Source: Streptomyces sp. NRRL F-5135
Lineage (GTDB): Bacteria; Actinomycetota; Actinomycetes; Streptomycetales; Streptomycetaceae
Assembly: GCF_000719775.1 (NCBI RefSeq)
Contig: NZ_JOHR01000007.1
Location: forward strand, 62,001 to 126,000
Length of the DNA stretch: 64,000 nt
Direction: 5' to 3'
The stretch's first letter is position 1, and the number at the start of each line of letters is the position of its first letter. Of the stretch, positions 37,462 to 46,720 are shown piece after piece. Position numbers and translations under genes: made by a program. Below the pieces are notes generated by a model. It saw only the letters and a list, made by a program, of their open reading frames with translations, had not been told where the DNA came from and ran no database searches.

Positions 37462-37741
37462 GAGCGAGAGGCGTGGATGGGGACGAGTAGCGTCGTACGC
37501 GGCCATGAGCGACCCGGGGACGGTGCGAGCCCGGGGGCACAGCGCGAGGTGAAGCATCACCCCGGAGCCGCCGGAAGAAAGCCAGGGTGCGACAGGACCC
37601 GGGTGAGTAGAACCGGCGTCGCGACCCCAATGAGGGGGCCACGGGCAGCGCCTGCCCGGGGCCAAGGAGGGTGGTACCGCGGGAGCGCAGCTCTCGTCCC
37701 TCCGACGGAGATGACGCAGTTCCGCCGGAGGAAGCCGCCCG
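37462..37741 (+). ncRNA. T-box leader of ileS (translational type)
   Basis: The T-box sequence AGGAGGGTGGTACCGCGG lies at 37665-37682; its TGGT (37672-37675) would pair with the ACCA end of uncharged tRNA. The helix strand ggaggg (37666-37671) can pair with ccctcc (37698-37703), and the overlapping cctccg (37699-37704) can alternatively pair with the Shine-Dalgarno cggagg (37726-37731) before the ATG at 37742. The second pairing would close the ribosome site; the first, stabilised by uncharged tRNA(Ile), would open it. An ATC at 37556-37558 in gaagcATCacc is the candidate specifier. A -10-like TACACT is at 37451-37456. Confidence 0.88.
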
Positions 37742-40700
37742 ATGACATCGCAGACCCCACCCCAGTACCGCCAGGTGCCCGCCCAGGTCGACCTGCCCGC
37801 GCTGGAGCACGCCGTGCTCGACTTCTGGCGCGAGAGCAAGATCTTCGACAAGAGCCTGGAGCAGTCCGAAGGCCGCCCCGAGTGGGTCTTCTACGAGGGG
37901 CCGCCGACCGCCAACGGCATGCCGGGCGCCCACCACATCGAGGCCCGCGTCTTCAAGGACGTCTTCCCCCGCTTCCGCACGATGCGCGGCTACCACGTGG
38001 CCCGCAAGGCCGGCTGGGACTGCCACGGCCTGCCCGTCGAGCTGGCGGTGGAGAAGGAGCTGGGCTTCACCGGCAAGAAGGACATCGAGTCGTACGGCAT
38101 CGCCGCGTTCAACGCCAAGTGCCGCGAGTCGGTGACCCGGCACACCGACGCCTTCGCCGAGCTCACGACCCGCATGGGCTACTGGACCGACCTCGACAAC
38201 GCGTACCGCACGATGGACCCGGAGTACGTGGACTCGGTCTGGTGGTCGCTGAAGGAGATCTTCGGCAAGGGCCGGCTGGTCCAGGACTACCGCGTCGCGC
38301 CCTGGTGCCCGCGCGACCAGACCGGGCTGTCCGACCATGAGCTGGCGCAGGGGTACGAGACGGTCGTCGACCCGTCCGTGTTCGTCCGCTTCCCGCTCAC
38401 CTCCGGCCCGCTCGCGGGCGAGGCGGCGCTGCTGGTGTGGACGACCACGCCGTGGACACTGGTGTCGAACACCGCCGTGGCCGCGCACCCCGAGGTCACC
38501 TACGTGGTCGCGACCGACGGCACGGAGAAGCTGGTCGTCGCCGAACCGCTGGTGGCCAAGGCGCTGGGCGAGGGCTGGGAGACCACGGGCGAGACCTTCA
38601 CCGGCCGCGAGATGGAGCGCTGGTCCTACGAGCGCCCCTTCACCCTCGTCGACTTCCCGGCGGAGGCCCAGTTCGTCGTCAACGCCGACTACGTGACGAC
38701 CGAGGACGGTACGGGCCTGGTCCACCAGTCCCCGGCCTTCGGTGAGGACGACCTCAAGGTCTGCCGCGCCTACGGCCTGCCGGTCGTCAACCCGGTGCGC
38801 CCGGACGGCACCTTCGAGGAGGGCCTCCCGCTGGTCGGCGGGGTCTTCTTCAAGAAGGCCGACGAGGCGCTGACGGAGGACCTGCGCGAGCGCGGCCTGC
38901 TCTTCCGCCACGTCCCGTACGAGCACAGCTACCCGCACTGCTGGCGCTGCCACACCGCGCTCCTCTACTACGCGCAGCCGTCCTGGTACATCCGTACGAC
39001 GGCCGTCAAGGAACGGCTGCTGGAGGAGAACGAGCGGACGAACTGGTTCCCCGACTCGGTCAAGCACGGCCGCTACGGCGACTGGCTGGACAACAACGTC
39101 GACTGGGCGCTGTCCCGCAACCGTTACTGGGGCACCCCGCTGCCCATCTGGCGGTGCGAGGAAGGCCACCTGACGTGCGTGGGCTCGCGTGCCGAGCTGA
39201 CCGAGCTGACCGGCACCGACCAGTCGTCGCTGGACCCGCACCGCCCGTACATCGACGAGGTGACCTTCACCTGCACCGCCGAGGGCTGCTCGCTGGAGGC
39301 CGTACGGGTGCCCGAGGTCATCGACGCCTGGTACGACTCGGGCTCGATGCCGTTCGCGCAGTGGGGCTACCCGTACAAGAACAAGGAACTGTTCGAGAAG
39401 CGCTACCCGGCGCAGTTCATCTGCGAGGCGATCGACCAGACCCGGGGCTGGTTCTACACGCTGATGGCCGTCGGCACGCTGGTCTTCGACAGGTCCAGTT
39501 ACGAGAACGTGGTCTGCCTCGGCCACATCCTCGCCGAGGACGGCCGGAAGATGTCCAAGCACCTGGGGAACATCCTCCAGCCGATCCCGCTGATGGACCA
39601 GCACGGCGCGGACGCGGTCCGGTGGTTCATGGCGGCCGGCGGCTCGCCGTGGGCGGCCCGCCGCGTGGGGCACGGGACGATCCAGGAAGTCGTGCGCAAG
39701 ACGCTGCTGACGTACTGGAACACGGTCGCCTTCCAGGCGCTGTACGCCCGTACGTCCGGGTGGGCACCGAGCGAGGCCGACCCGGCGCCGGCCGACCGGC
39801 CGCTGCTGGACCGCTGGCTGCTGAGCGAGCTGCACGCGCTGGTCGACCAGGCCACGCAGGCGATGGACGCGTACGACACCCAGCGCACCGGCAAGCTGCT
39901 CTCGGCGTTCGTCGACGACCTGTCCAACTGGTACGTGCGGCGTTCGCGCCGCCGCTTCTGGCAGGGGGACAAGGCCGCGCTGCGGACGCTGCACGACGTG
40001 GTGGAGACCGTCACCCGGCTGATGGCGCCGCTGACGCCGTTCATCACGGAGCGGGTCTGGCAGGACATGATCGTGCCGGTCACGCCGGACGCGCCCGAGT
40101 CGGTGCACCTGGCCACCTGGCCCGAGGCCGACCTGGCGGCCGTCGACCCGGCGCTGTCGACGCGGATGGCGCTGGTGCGACGGCTGGTGGAGCTCGGCCG
40201 GGCGACCCGGGCGGAGTCCGGGGTGAAGACCCGCCAGCCGCTGTCCCGCGCCCTGATCGCGGTGACGGGCTTCGAGACGCTGTCCGACGAACTGCGCGCG
40301 CAGATCACCGAGGAACTGAACGTCTCCGCGCTGGCGACGCTGTCCGAGGTGGGCGGTTCGCTGGTCGACACGACCGCCAAGGCGAACTTCCGCGCGCTGG
40401 GCAAGCGCTTCGGCAAGGGCGTGCAGGCGGTGGCCAAGGCGATCGCCGAGACGGACGCGGCGGCCCTGTCGGCGGCCCTGCGCGAGGGTACGGCGTCGGT
40501 GACGGTGGACGGCGAGACGGTCCCGCTCGCCCCGGACGAGGTGATCATCACGGAGACGCCCCGGGAGGGCTGGTCGGTCGCCTCCGACTCGGGCGCGACG
40601 GTCGCCCTGGATCTGGAGATCACCCCGGCCCTCCGCCTGGCGGGCCTGGCCCGCGACGCGATCCGCCTCATCCAGGAGGCCCGCAAGAACAGCGGCCTGG

Positions 40701-40894
40701 ACGTGGCGGACCGGATCGACGTCCGCTGGTCGTCGCCGTCCGAGGAGACGGCCAAGGCGCTGACGGAGCACACGGCGCTGATCTCGGAGGAGGTCCTGGC
40801 GACGTCCTTCGCACCGGCCGACGCGGACGACACCTACGGCGAGCCGTTCGAGGACGAGGGCCTGTCCCTCACCTTCCGCCTCCGCAAGGCCTGA
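37742..40894 (+). CDS. ileS: Isoleucyl-tRNA synthetase, type 2
   Basis: 1050 residues, class I synthetase charging tRNA(Ile). The signature that is normally HXGH reads GAHH at residues 62-65 (NGMPGAHHIEAR). The second signature is KMSKH at 603-607 (GRKMSKHLGN). A CP1 editing domain (WTTTPWTLVSN...) and a C-terminal region with Cys motifs (CWRCHTALL, FTCTAEGC) are present. The size and KMSKH are those of the eukaryote-like IleRS2 group. It is preceded by a T-box leader and followed by a terminator; translated on its own. Confidence 0.97.
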   Translation: MTSQTPPQYRQVPAQVDLPALEHAVLDFWRESKIFDKSLEQSEGRPEWVFYEGPPTANGMPGAHHIEARVFKDVFPRFRTMRGYHVARKAGWDCHGLPVELAVEKELGFTGKKDIESYGIAAFNAKCRESVTRHTDAFAELTTRMGYWTDLDNAYRTMDPEYVDSVWWSLKEIFGKGRLVQDYRVAPWCPRDQTGLSDHELAQGYETVVDPSVFVRFPLTSGPLAGEAALLVWTTTPWTLVSNTAVAAHPEVTYVVATDGTEKLVVAEPLVAKALGEGWETTGETFTGREMERWSYERPFTLVDFPAEAQFVVNADYVTTEDGTGLVHQSPAFGEDDLKVCRAYGLPVVNPVRPDGTFEEGLPLVGGVFFKKADEALTEDLRERGLLFRHVPYEHSYPHCWRCHTALLYYAQPSWYIRTTAVKERLLEENERTNWFPDSVKHGRYGDWLDNNVDWALSRNRYWGTPLPIWRCEEGHLTCVGSRAELTELTGTDQSSLDPHRPYIDEVTFTCTAEGCSLEAVRVPEVIDAWYDSGSMPFAQWGYPYKNKELFEKRYPAQFICEAIDQTRGWFYTLMAVGTLVFDRSSYENVVCLGHILAEDGRKMSKHLGNILQPIPLMDQHGADAVRWFMAAGGSPWAARRVGHGTIQEVVRKTLLTYWNTVAFQALYARTSGWAPSEADPAPADRPLLDRWLLSELHALVDQATQAMDAYDTQRTGKLLSAFVDDLSNWYVRRSRRRFWQGDKAALRTLHDVVETVTRLMAPLTPFITERVWQDMIVPVTPDAPESVHLATWPEADLAAVDPALSTRMALVRRLVELGRATRAESGVKTRQPLSRALIAVTGFETLSDELRAQITEELNVSALATLSEVGGSLVDTTAKANFRALGKRFGKGVQAVAKAIAETDAAALSAALREGTASVTVDGETVPLAPDEVIITETPREGWSVASDSGATVALDLEITPALRLAGLARDAIRLIQEARKNSGLDVADRIDVRWSSPSEETAKALTEHTALISEEVLATSFAPADADDTYGEPFEDEGLSLTFRLRKA

Positions 40895-40901
40895 CGCGGC
40901 G

Positions 40902-40935
40902 GCCCGGGGCGGACCCACCACGGTCCGCCCCGGGC
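40902..40935 (+). terminator. ileS terminator hairpin
   Basis: A perfect 14-bp inverted repeat (40902-40915/40922-40935) with a 6-nt loop starts 8 nt after the ileS stop. Confidence 0.8.
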
Positions 40936-41366
40936 CCGGTTCGAAAGTCCCCGGCTCCCACGGTGTCCGGGCCGCACGCGGCCTTCCGCACCGGAGCCGG
41001 GACCCCAGCAGGTTCTCCCGCGCGCCGCGCAGCCGACGAAACAGTGCCGCGCACCAGCAGTTGGCCTCTCCCGTGCCACACAGCCCACCGGCCAGGCCCC
41101 CGCGCCACGAAGTCGGCGCCCAGGGCCCGAGGGCGTCGGCCCTCGGCCGGGGCCCGGGGGCGGAGCCCCGGTTCCGGGAAGGGGCGGGAAGGGGACGGCG
41201 CCGCAGGCGACCGCCACGCACCACCCCCCGCGCACCCGCCGCCATCCCGCACCTCGCCACGCGAAAGCCTCGCGCCACGGACAAGGGCCGGGCCCGGGGT
41301 TCCACACCCCGGGCCCGGCCCGTCACTTCGCCGCCGACGGCTACGCGAACACGTCGCGCGCCCTCG
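40936..41366. other. Intergenic region between ileS and wag31
   Basis: About 430 bases between two convergent genes. It ends in the wag31 terminator hairpin at 41285-41321. The rest (40936-41284) is GC-rich without a ribosome binding site plus start that I would trust. Open frames here are antisense or read-through artefacts. Confidence 0.5.
41285..41321 (-). terminator. wag31 terminator hairpin
   Basis: A perfect 15-bp inverted repeat (41285-41299/41307-41321; gggccgggcccgggg and its complement) with a 7-nt loop, 46 nt after the wag31 stop. Confidence 0.75.
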
Positions 41367-42599
41367 TCAGTTGTCGTCCTCGTCGATCAGGAAGCCCCTC
41401 ATCGGCGACGGCGCCTGCTGCATCGGCTGCGGCGCCTGCGGCCGCACCGGTGCCATCGGCTGGGTCATCGCCGGGGACATCTGCTGCTGGCCGCCGTACG
41501 ACGGACCCGAGGGACCGGAGTGGCCGCCCATGGAGTTGCCGCCCATGGACGGGTTGCCGCCCATGCTGTGCCCCATCGCCCCGGCGCCGGCCGGTGCCAT
41601 GGACGGGGCCGGCGACGGCGGGAGCGACGCGGCGGCCGGCTGGGACCGCGGCGGTGCCAGCGAGTCGTCCGCCTGGGTCTCCAGCTGGCGCAGCTGGCTC
41701 TCCAGGTAGGACTTCAGCCGCGTGCGGTACTCGCGCTCGAAGCCCCGCAGGTCCTCGACCTTGCGCTCCAGCGTCGCCCGCGCGGACTCCAGGGAGCCCA
41801 TCGCGACACGGTGCTTCTCCTGCGCGTCCCGCTCCAGCGCGTCGGCCTTGGCGCGCGCGTCGCGCTCCAGGCCCTCGGCGCGGCTGCGCGCCTCACCGAC
41901 GATCTTGTTGGCCTCGGACCGCGCCTCGGCGATCGCCTGGTCGGCCGTCTGCTGCGCGAGCGAGAGCACCCGCGCGGCGCTGTCACCGCCGGGACCGCCC
42001 TGACCGGGCTGCGGACCGCCGTGGCCGCCCATGGGCCCGCCCATCGGGCCGCCGAGCGGGTTGCCCTGCTGCTGCATGGGACCGCCCTGGCCCATCGGGC
42101 CCGGACCGCCCTGACCCATCGGGCCGCCCTGCTGCTGCATGGGACCGCCCTGGCCCATGGGGCCGCCCTGCTGCATCGGACCGCCCTGGCCCATCGGACC
42201 GGGGCCGTGCTGACCCTGCGGACCGGGACCGTGACCGTGACCCTGCGGGCCGTGGCCGCCCGGTCCCGCGGGAAGCTGGGGCGCGCCACCGGGCAACTGC
42301 GGCGGACCCATCTGAGGCTGCTGCCCCTGCGGCGGTCCGGATATGGCGGCGGGCACCGGGCCCCCCTGCCGTTCCTGCGGTTCGGGCGGCTTGCGCATGC
42401 TCTGCTGCTGCTGGTTCTGCGCGGCGGCGCGCGTCGCGGCGGCCAGCTTCGCGCGCAGGTCCTCGTTCTCACGGAGCAGGCGGGTCAGTTCGGCCTCGAC
42501 CTCGTCGAGAAAGGCATCGACCTCGTCCTCGTCATAGCCTTCTCGGAGGCGGACGGTCGTGAACTGCTTGTTCCGCACGTCCTCAGGGGTCAACGGCAT
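41367..42599 (-). CDS. wag31: DivIVA/Wag31 polar growth protein
   Basis: 410 residues. The N-terminal lipid-binding and coiled-coil domain [34 protein letters not shown] (2-35) is followed by a second coil (about 36-62). A Gly/Pro/Met/Gln-rich linker with [11 protein letters not shown] repeats covers about 65-190. A second long coiled coil (about 190-285, [26 protein letters not shown]) and a Gly/Met/Ser-rich tail ending [11 protein letters not shown] follow. DivIVA is the polarity determinant that directs tip growth in Streptomyces hyphae. GAGGTGAAG lies before the ATG at 42599. Confidence 0.96.
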   Translation of the reverse strand: MPLTPEDVRNKQFTTVRLREGYDEDEVDAFLDEVEAELTRLLRENEDLRAKLAAATRAAAQNQQQQSMRKPPEPQERQGGPVPAAISGPPQGQQPQMGPPQLPGGAPQLPAGPGGHGPQGHGHGPGPQGQHGPGPMGQGGPMQQGGPMGQGGPMQQQGGPMGQGGPGPMGQGGPMQQQGNPLGGPMGGPMGGHGGPQPGQGGPGGDSAARVLSLAQQTADQAIAEARSEANKIVGEARSRAEGLERDARAKADALERDAQEKHRVAMGSLESARATLERKVEDLRGFEREYRTRLKSYLESQLRQLETQADDSLAPPRSQPAAASLPPSPAPSMAPAGAGAMGHSMGGNPSMGGNSMGGHSGPSGPSYGGQQQMSPAMTQPMAPVRPQAPQPMQQAPSPMRGFLIDEDDN

Positions 42600-42648
42600 C
42601 TCTACTTCACCTCTACGTAGTCGTCGGCAGCCGGCAGGACCGTATCGC

Positions 42649-42945
42649 TCACATTCCCCTCGCAATATTGCTCACGAGCGAGATCAGGAGGTACACGATG
42701 ATCATCAGAATGAAGAAGGACAGGTCGAGTGCCACGCCCCCGAGACGCAGCGGCGGGATGAACCGCCGCAGAAGCTTGAGCGGTGGATCGGTGACAGTGT
42801 AGGTGGCCTCCAGAACGACCACCATCACCTTGCCGGGTTGCCATGAGCGCGCGAACTGGAAGACGTACTCCATGACCAACCGGAAAATCAGCACGATAAG
42901 GAAGCACATCAGCGCGATGTAGACCACCTGTAGTGCGATGCCCAT
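42649..42945 (-). CDS. sepG: YggT/YlmG family division-associated membrane protein
   Basis: 98 residues, two hydrophobic helices (about 3-24 and 74-92) and the YggT motif [23 protein letters not shown] between them. In Streptomyces the YlmG homologue SepG has been linked to SsgB localisation at sporulation septa. Lies between sepF and wag31 as in other actinobacteria; ATG at 42945. Confidence 0.9.
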   Translation of the reverse strand: MGIALQVVYIALMCFLIVLIFRLVMEYVFQFARSWQPGKVMVVVLEATYTVTDPPLKLLRRFIPPLRLGGVALDLSFFILMIIVYLLISLVSNIARGM

Positions 42946-43034
42946 CCCGCTGCTTCCCTCTCCCCTGGTCCACTCTGTCCGGTCGCATGACGGGCCTTTC
43001 CCGCCGTCCGACCGGGTTGTTCCCGGTGTTGCTC

Positions 43035-43646
43035 TCAGCTCTGGTTGAAGAATCCGCCCTCTGCGATGCGGGCCTTGTCCTCCGCCGTGACATCGACGTT
43101 AGCAGGAGACAGCAGGAACACCTTCTGCGTCACGCGCTCAATGCTGCCATGGAGACCGAAGACAAGTCCCGCGGCAAAGTCGACAAGTCGCTTCGCGTCC
43201 GTGTCGTCCATCTCCGTCAGATTCATGATCACCGGGGTGCCTTCGCGGAAGTGTTCCCCGATCGTACGGGCCTCGTTGTAGGTCCGCGGGTGCAAGGTGG
43301 TGATGCGGTAGGGCTCCCGTTCGGACACGACCTTGGGCATGATCACCGGTGCGCTCTTCTCCAGGCTGGGACGGTCAGGTGTGATAGATGCCACGGGTGC
43401 GATTCGCGCGGGTCGTCCACTTTCCGCCGCTAGCGGAACCGGCTCGCGCTCGCGCTGCGCGGGCGGTTGGACCGCGCGCACCGGCTCCTCCCGCTCCGGC
43501 TGGTGCACCGGCTGGTGGCGCCGGTGGTCCCGCTCGGGTTCGGGCTCGGGTTCGAAGTCGTCATCGGGGTCGAAGCCCCTGCCGTCGTACCCATCGTCCT
43601 CCACGAGGCCGAGGTAGACCGCCATCTTGCGCATCGCGCCGGCCAT
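43035..43646 (-). CDS. sepF: Cell division protein SepF
   Basis: 203 residues. An N-terminal amphipathic membrane-binding start ([18 protein letters not shown]), an acidic/Arg-rich linker (about 20-90) and the SepF core (about 95-190) with [48 protein letters not shown] and [12 protein letters not shown]. SepF anchors FtsZ to the membrane in organisms without FtsA, such as this one. The ATG at 43646 has GGAGGAC upstream. Confidence 0.96.
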   Translation of the reverse strand: MAGAMRKMAVYLGLVEDDGYDGRGFDPDDDFEPEPEPERDHRRHQPVHQPEREEPVRAVQPPAQREREPVPLAAESGRPARIAPVASITPDRPSLEKSAPVIMPKVVSEREPYRITTLHPRTYNEARTIGEHFREGTPVIMNLTEMDDTDAKRLVDFAAGLVFGLHGSIERVTQKVFLLSPANVDVTAEDKARIAEGGFFNQS

Positions 43647-43770
43647 GCTCTGAGTCCTCCGCTCTGTGGTGGATCGGCCTCGTCACCAAGTGCCCGCGAT
43701 CCACTGGGTCTGCCCGCTTCTTGGCGGAAATGACCATATTTTCTGCTGTGGTCCGACTTGCTTCGCGACG

Positions 43771-44493
43771 TTACCCGAGCCCGGGTCGGACTCCGAGTAC
43801 CGCCGTACCGATGCGCACATGTGTCGCCCCGGCCCGGACGGCCTCCTCGAGGTCCGCACTCATTCCCGCCGAGACCATGGTCGCAGCAGGATGGTCCACG
43901 CGCATACGGGACGAGACTTCCACCAGCCGTTCGAACGCCGCCCGTTGCCGTCCCGCGTACGGTCCGGCCAGCGGCGCCACGGTCATCAGACCGCCGAGCC
44001 GCAGCCCCGGCGCGTCGGCCACCGCGGCCGCCAACTCCCCGACCCCGTCCGGCGCCACGCCCCCGCGCTCTCCGCGCGCGCCGGACTCGGCGTCGAACGC
44101 CACCTGGATCAGACAGCCCAGTTCGCGCCCCGTGCGTTCGGCCGCCGCGGACAGCGAGGAGATGAGCTTGATCCGGTCAACGGACTGCACGACATCCGCA
44201 TAACCGGCCACGGAACGTACCTTGTTCGTTTGCAATTGCCCCACAAAGTGCCAGGTAAGTGGCAGATCCGCGCAGGCGGCCGCTTTGGGCGCGGCGTCCT
44301 GGTCGCGGTTCTCCGCCACGTCCCGGACGCCCAGTTCATGGAGCAGCCGGACATCGCTCGCGGGGTAGGTCTTGGTGACGACGATGAGCGTCACGTCCTC
44401 GCGCGCCCGGCCGGCGTCGGCGCAGGCGGCGGTGATGCGTTCCTCGACCGCGGCGAGATTCGCGGCGAGTTCGGCCCTGCGGTCCGTCGTCAT
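43771..44493 (-). CDS. ylmE: PLP-binding protein YggS/YlmE family
   Basis: 240 residues, fold-type III PLP protein (PLPBP family) maintaining PLP homeostasis. The PLP lysine is in LIVVTKTYPASD, with ENRDQDAAPKA, WHFVGQLQTNK, GGLMTVAPLAG, MVSAGMSADLEEAVRAGATHVRIGTAVLG. Separated by only 3 nt from the pgeF stop, so cotranscribed with ftsZ-pgeF. Usual N-terminal sequence, normal length. Confidence 0.94.
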   Translation of the reverse strand: MTTDRRAELAANLAAVEERITAACADAGRAREDVTLIVVTKTYPASDVRLLHELGVRDVAENRDQDAAPKAAACADLPLTWHFVGQLQTNKVRSVAGYADVVQSVDRIKLISSLSAAAERTGRELGCLIQVAFDAESGARGERGGVAPDGVGELAAAVADAPGLRLGGLMTVAPLAGPYAGRQRAAFERLVEVSSRMRVDHPAATMVSAGMSADLEEAVRAGATHVRIGTAVLGVRPGLG

Positions 44494-44496
44494 GTG

Positions 44497-45237
44497 CTAT
44501 CGGTCCAGCCAGACGTAGCCGGCGAGCCGCCCGGTCGTGCGGTCGCGGCGGTACGAGTAATGATCGTCGGACTCGCGGGTGCACACGGCGGACCGCTGCC
44601 GGTCCGCCACTCCCAGCGCGTCGAGTTGTGCGTGCACCCCGGCGACGACGTCGACGGCGGGAGTGCCCCAGCTCGTCTCGGCCCGGGCCGCCGGCACGGT
44701 GGCGGCGACCTCGTCGCGCATCGCGGCGGGGACCTCGTAGCAACGGCCGCAGACGGCCGGTCCGGTGCGGGCCACGATCCGGGACGGCTCGGCGCCGAGC
44801 CCGGTCATGGCCTCGACGGCGGCGGGGACGACCCCGGCGACCAGGCCGGGCCGGCCCGCGTGGGCGGCGGCGACGACCCCGGCGACCGGGTCGGCCAGCA
44901 GGACGGGGACGCAGTCCGCGGTGAGGACGGCGAGGGCGAGTTCGCGCCGGACGGTGACGACCGCGTCGACGGCGGGGACGTCACCGTCCGTCCACGGCTG
45001 TTCGACGACAGCCACCTCGCGGCCGTGCACCTGGTTCATCCACACGACCCGGGCCGGGTCGAGGCCCAGGGTCTTCGCGGCGAGTTCACGGTTGGCCCGT
45101 ACCGCGGCGGGGTCGTCACCGACCGCACCGCCGAGGTTGAGCCGGTCATACGGAGCGGCGCTCACCCCGCCCCACCGATCGGTGAAGGCGAAGTGCGCGC
45201 CACTCGTGGAAAACACGGTCTCGTGCGTGGTTATCAC
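44497..45237 (-). CDS. pgeF: PgeF/YlmD/LACC1-family multicopper oxidoreductase fold protein
   Basis: 246 residues. Shows the zinc-site residues of this family: [45 protein letters not shown] and the end [20 protein letters not shown]. Members act as purine nucleoside phosphorylase/adenosine deaminase (LACC1-like) or, in E. coli, as a peptidoglycan editing factor. Here its position after ftsZ suggests a cell-wall role. The GTG at 45237 overlaps the ftsZ stop (GTGA). Confidence 0.92.
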   Translation of the reverse strand: MITTHETVFSTSGAHFAFTDRWGGVSAAPYDRLNLGGAVGDDPAAVRANRELAAKTLGLDPARVVWMNQVHGREVAVVEQPWTDGDVPAVDAVVTVRRELALAVLTADCVPVLLADPVAGVVAAAHAGRPGLVAGVVPAAVEAMTGLGAEPSRIVARTGPAVCGRCYEVPAAMRDEVAATVPAARAETSWGTPAVDVVAGVHAQLDALGVADRQRSAVCTRESDDHYSYRRDRTTGRLAGYVWLDR

Positions 45238-46445
45238 TTCAGGAAGTCCGGCACGTCCAGTTCCTCGGCCTGGCTGTCCTGGTACGGACGGGCCGGGGGC
45301 ACCTGGGGAGGCGGCATCGGGGAGAACGCGGACTCGCCGACCACCGGGGTGGAGTCGACCCGCTCGGGGCCCTCCTCGCGGGGCGGTACGGTGCCCAGGC
45401 CGCCGGCCGACCGGCCGGTGTCGGACCGGGGCGGCGCGGGCTGCTCGTCACGCTTGCCGGAACCGGCGCCGAGCACGGTCTCCCGGCGGGCCGGCGGCTG
45501 TCCGCCGTCGAAGCCGGCCGCGATGACGGTGACCCGTACCTCGTCGCCGAGGGCGTCGTCGATGACGGCGCCGAAGATGATGTTGGCCTCGGGGTGGGCG
45601 GCCTCGCTGACCAGCTGGGCGGCCTCGTTGATCTCGAACAGTCCGAGGTCCGAGCCGCCGGAGATGGAGAGCAGGACGCCGCGGGCGCCGTCGATGGAGG
45701 CTTCGAGGAGCGGCGAGGAGATCGCCATCTCCGCGGCGGCCACCGCGCGGTCGTCACCACGGGCCGAGCCGATGCCCATGAGGGCCGAGCCCGCCTCCGA
45801 CATCACGGACTTGACGTCGGCGAAGTCGAGGTTGATCAGGCCGGGAGTGGTGATGAGGTCCGTGATGCCCTGCACACCGGACAGCAGGACCTGGTCCGCG
45901 GACTTGAACGCGTCGAGCACGCTGACCTGGCGGTCCGAGATGGACAGCAGCCGGTCGTTGGGGATGACGATGAGGGTGTCGACCTCTTCGCGGAGTTCGG
46001 CGATGCCGTCCTCCGCCTGGTTCGCGCGACGGCGGCCCTCGAAGGTGAACGGGCGGGTGACCACGCCGATCGTCAGGGCGCCCAGGGAGCGCGCGATGTT
46101 GGCGACGACGGGTGCGCCGCCGGTGCCGGTGCCACCGCCCTCGCCGGCGGTGACGAAGACCATGTCGGCCCCCTTCAGGACCTCCTCGATCTCCTCGCGG
46201 TGGTCCTCGGCCGCCTTGCGGCCGACCGCCGGGTTGGCGCCGGCGCCCAGGCCGCGGGTGAGTTCGCGGCCGACGTCGAGCTTGACGTCGGCGTCGCTCA
46301 TCAACAGGGCCTGCGCGTCCGTGTTGATCGCGATGAACTCGACACCCTTGAGGCCGACCTCGATCATCCGGTTGATGGCATTGACACCACCGCCGCCGAC
46401 ACCGATGACCTTGATGACTGCGAGGTAGTTCTGCGGTGCTGCCAC
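45234..46445 (-). CDS. ftsZ: Cell division GTPase FtsZ
   Basis: 403 residues. Tubulin signature [12 protein letters not shown] (about 103-114), [28 protein letters not shown] and the synergy loop [21 protein letters not shown] disordered linker (about 315-390, [12 protein letters not shown]) leads to the C-terminal peptide DVPDFLK, the docking motif for SepF. Polymerises into vegetative cross-walls and sporulation septa. The GTG at 46445 is preceded by a 275-nt region with its own promoter. Confidence 0.98.
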   Translation of the reverse strand: MAAPQNYLAVIKVIGVGGGGVNAINRMIEVGLKGVEFIAINTDAQALLMSDADVKLDVGRELTRGLGAGANPAVGRKAAEDHREEIEEVLKGADMVFVTAGEGGGTGTGGAPVVANIARSLGALTIGVVTRPFTFEGRRRANQAEDGIAELREEVDTLIVIPNDRLLSISDRQVSVLDAFKSADQVLLSGVQGITDLITTPGLINLDFADVKSVMSEAGSALMGIGSARGDDRAVAAAEMAISSPLLEASIDGARGVLLSISGGSDLGLFEINEAAQLVSEAAHPEANIIFGAVIDDALGDEVRVTVIAAGFDGGQPPARRETVLGAGSGKRDEQPAPPRSDTGRSAGGLGTVPPREEGPERVDSTPVVGESAFSPMPPPQVPPARPYQDSQAEELDVPDFLK

Positions 46446-46720
46446 GTCGAAGGCCTCTCGCCTCGATTTACGTGTCGCCGCTCCGCCGTGGGGCGCCGCG
46501 ACGACTGATGCCGATGGGACGGTCCGAAACGCCGACCCAAACCCTAACGTTGAAGTTGAGGGTTACCAGTGTGTCCGTTTTCTGGACTCTTCCGAACAGG
46601 ACACTAAGTCGACAAGCGGCGCACGTTCAACGAACACGCCGAACCTCCCGTTTTTCTTTTCACCCTATGTGATCACCCATAGCGCTGACCAACCAGGGTG
46701 CTGGCCAGCACATATACGCG
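46446..46720 (-). promoter_or_regulatory. ftsZ control region with candidate promoter
   Basis: On the minus strand TTGAAC (46625-46630) and TAGTGT (46601-46606), spaced 18 nt, form a plausible sigma-HrdB-type promoter. GACAC motifs lie at 46600-46604 (plus strand) and 46571-46575 (complement). AACCCT (46540-46545) and AGGGTT (46559-46564) form a small inverted repeat in the leader. ftsZ in S. coelicolor is known to have several promoters, one of them developmental. Confidence 0.55.

Noticed and set aside
37121..41326. 1401-codon open frame on the minus strand opposite ileS and the T-box
   Set aside because: Pure antisense of ileS with no ribosome site or family similarity; expected in high-GC DNA.
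42000..42240. Regular repeats as a possible CRISPR-like array
   Set aside because: These encode [11 protein letters not shown] units of the Wag31 linker in frame; no unique spacers.
41061..42620. 519-codon plus-strand frame opposite wag31
   Set aside because: Low-complexity product that mirrors the wag31 linker repeats; wag31 is well supported by DivIVA motifs.
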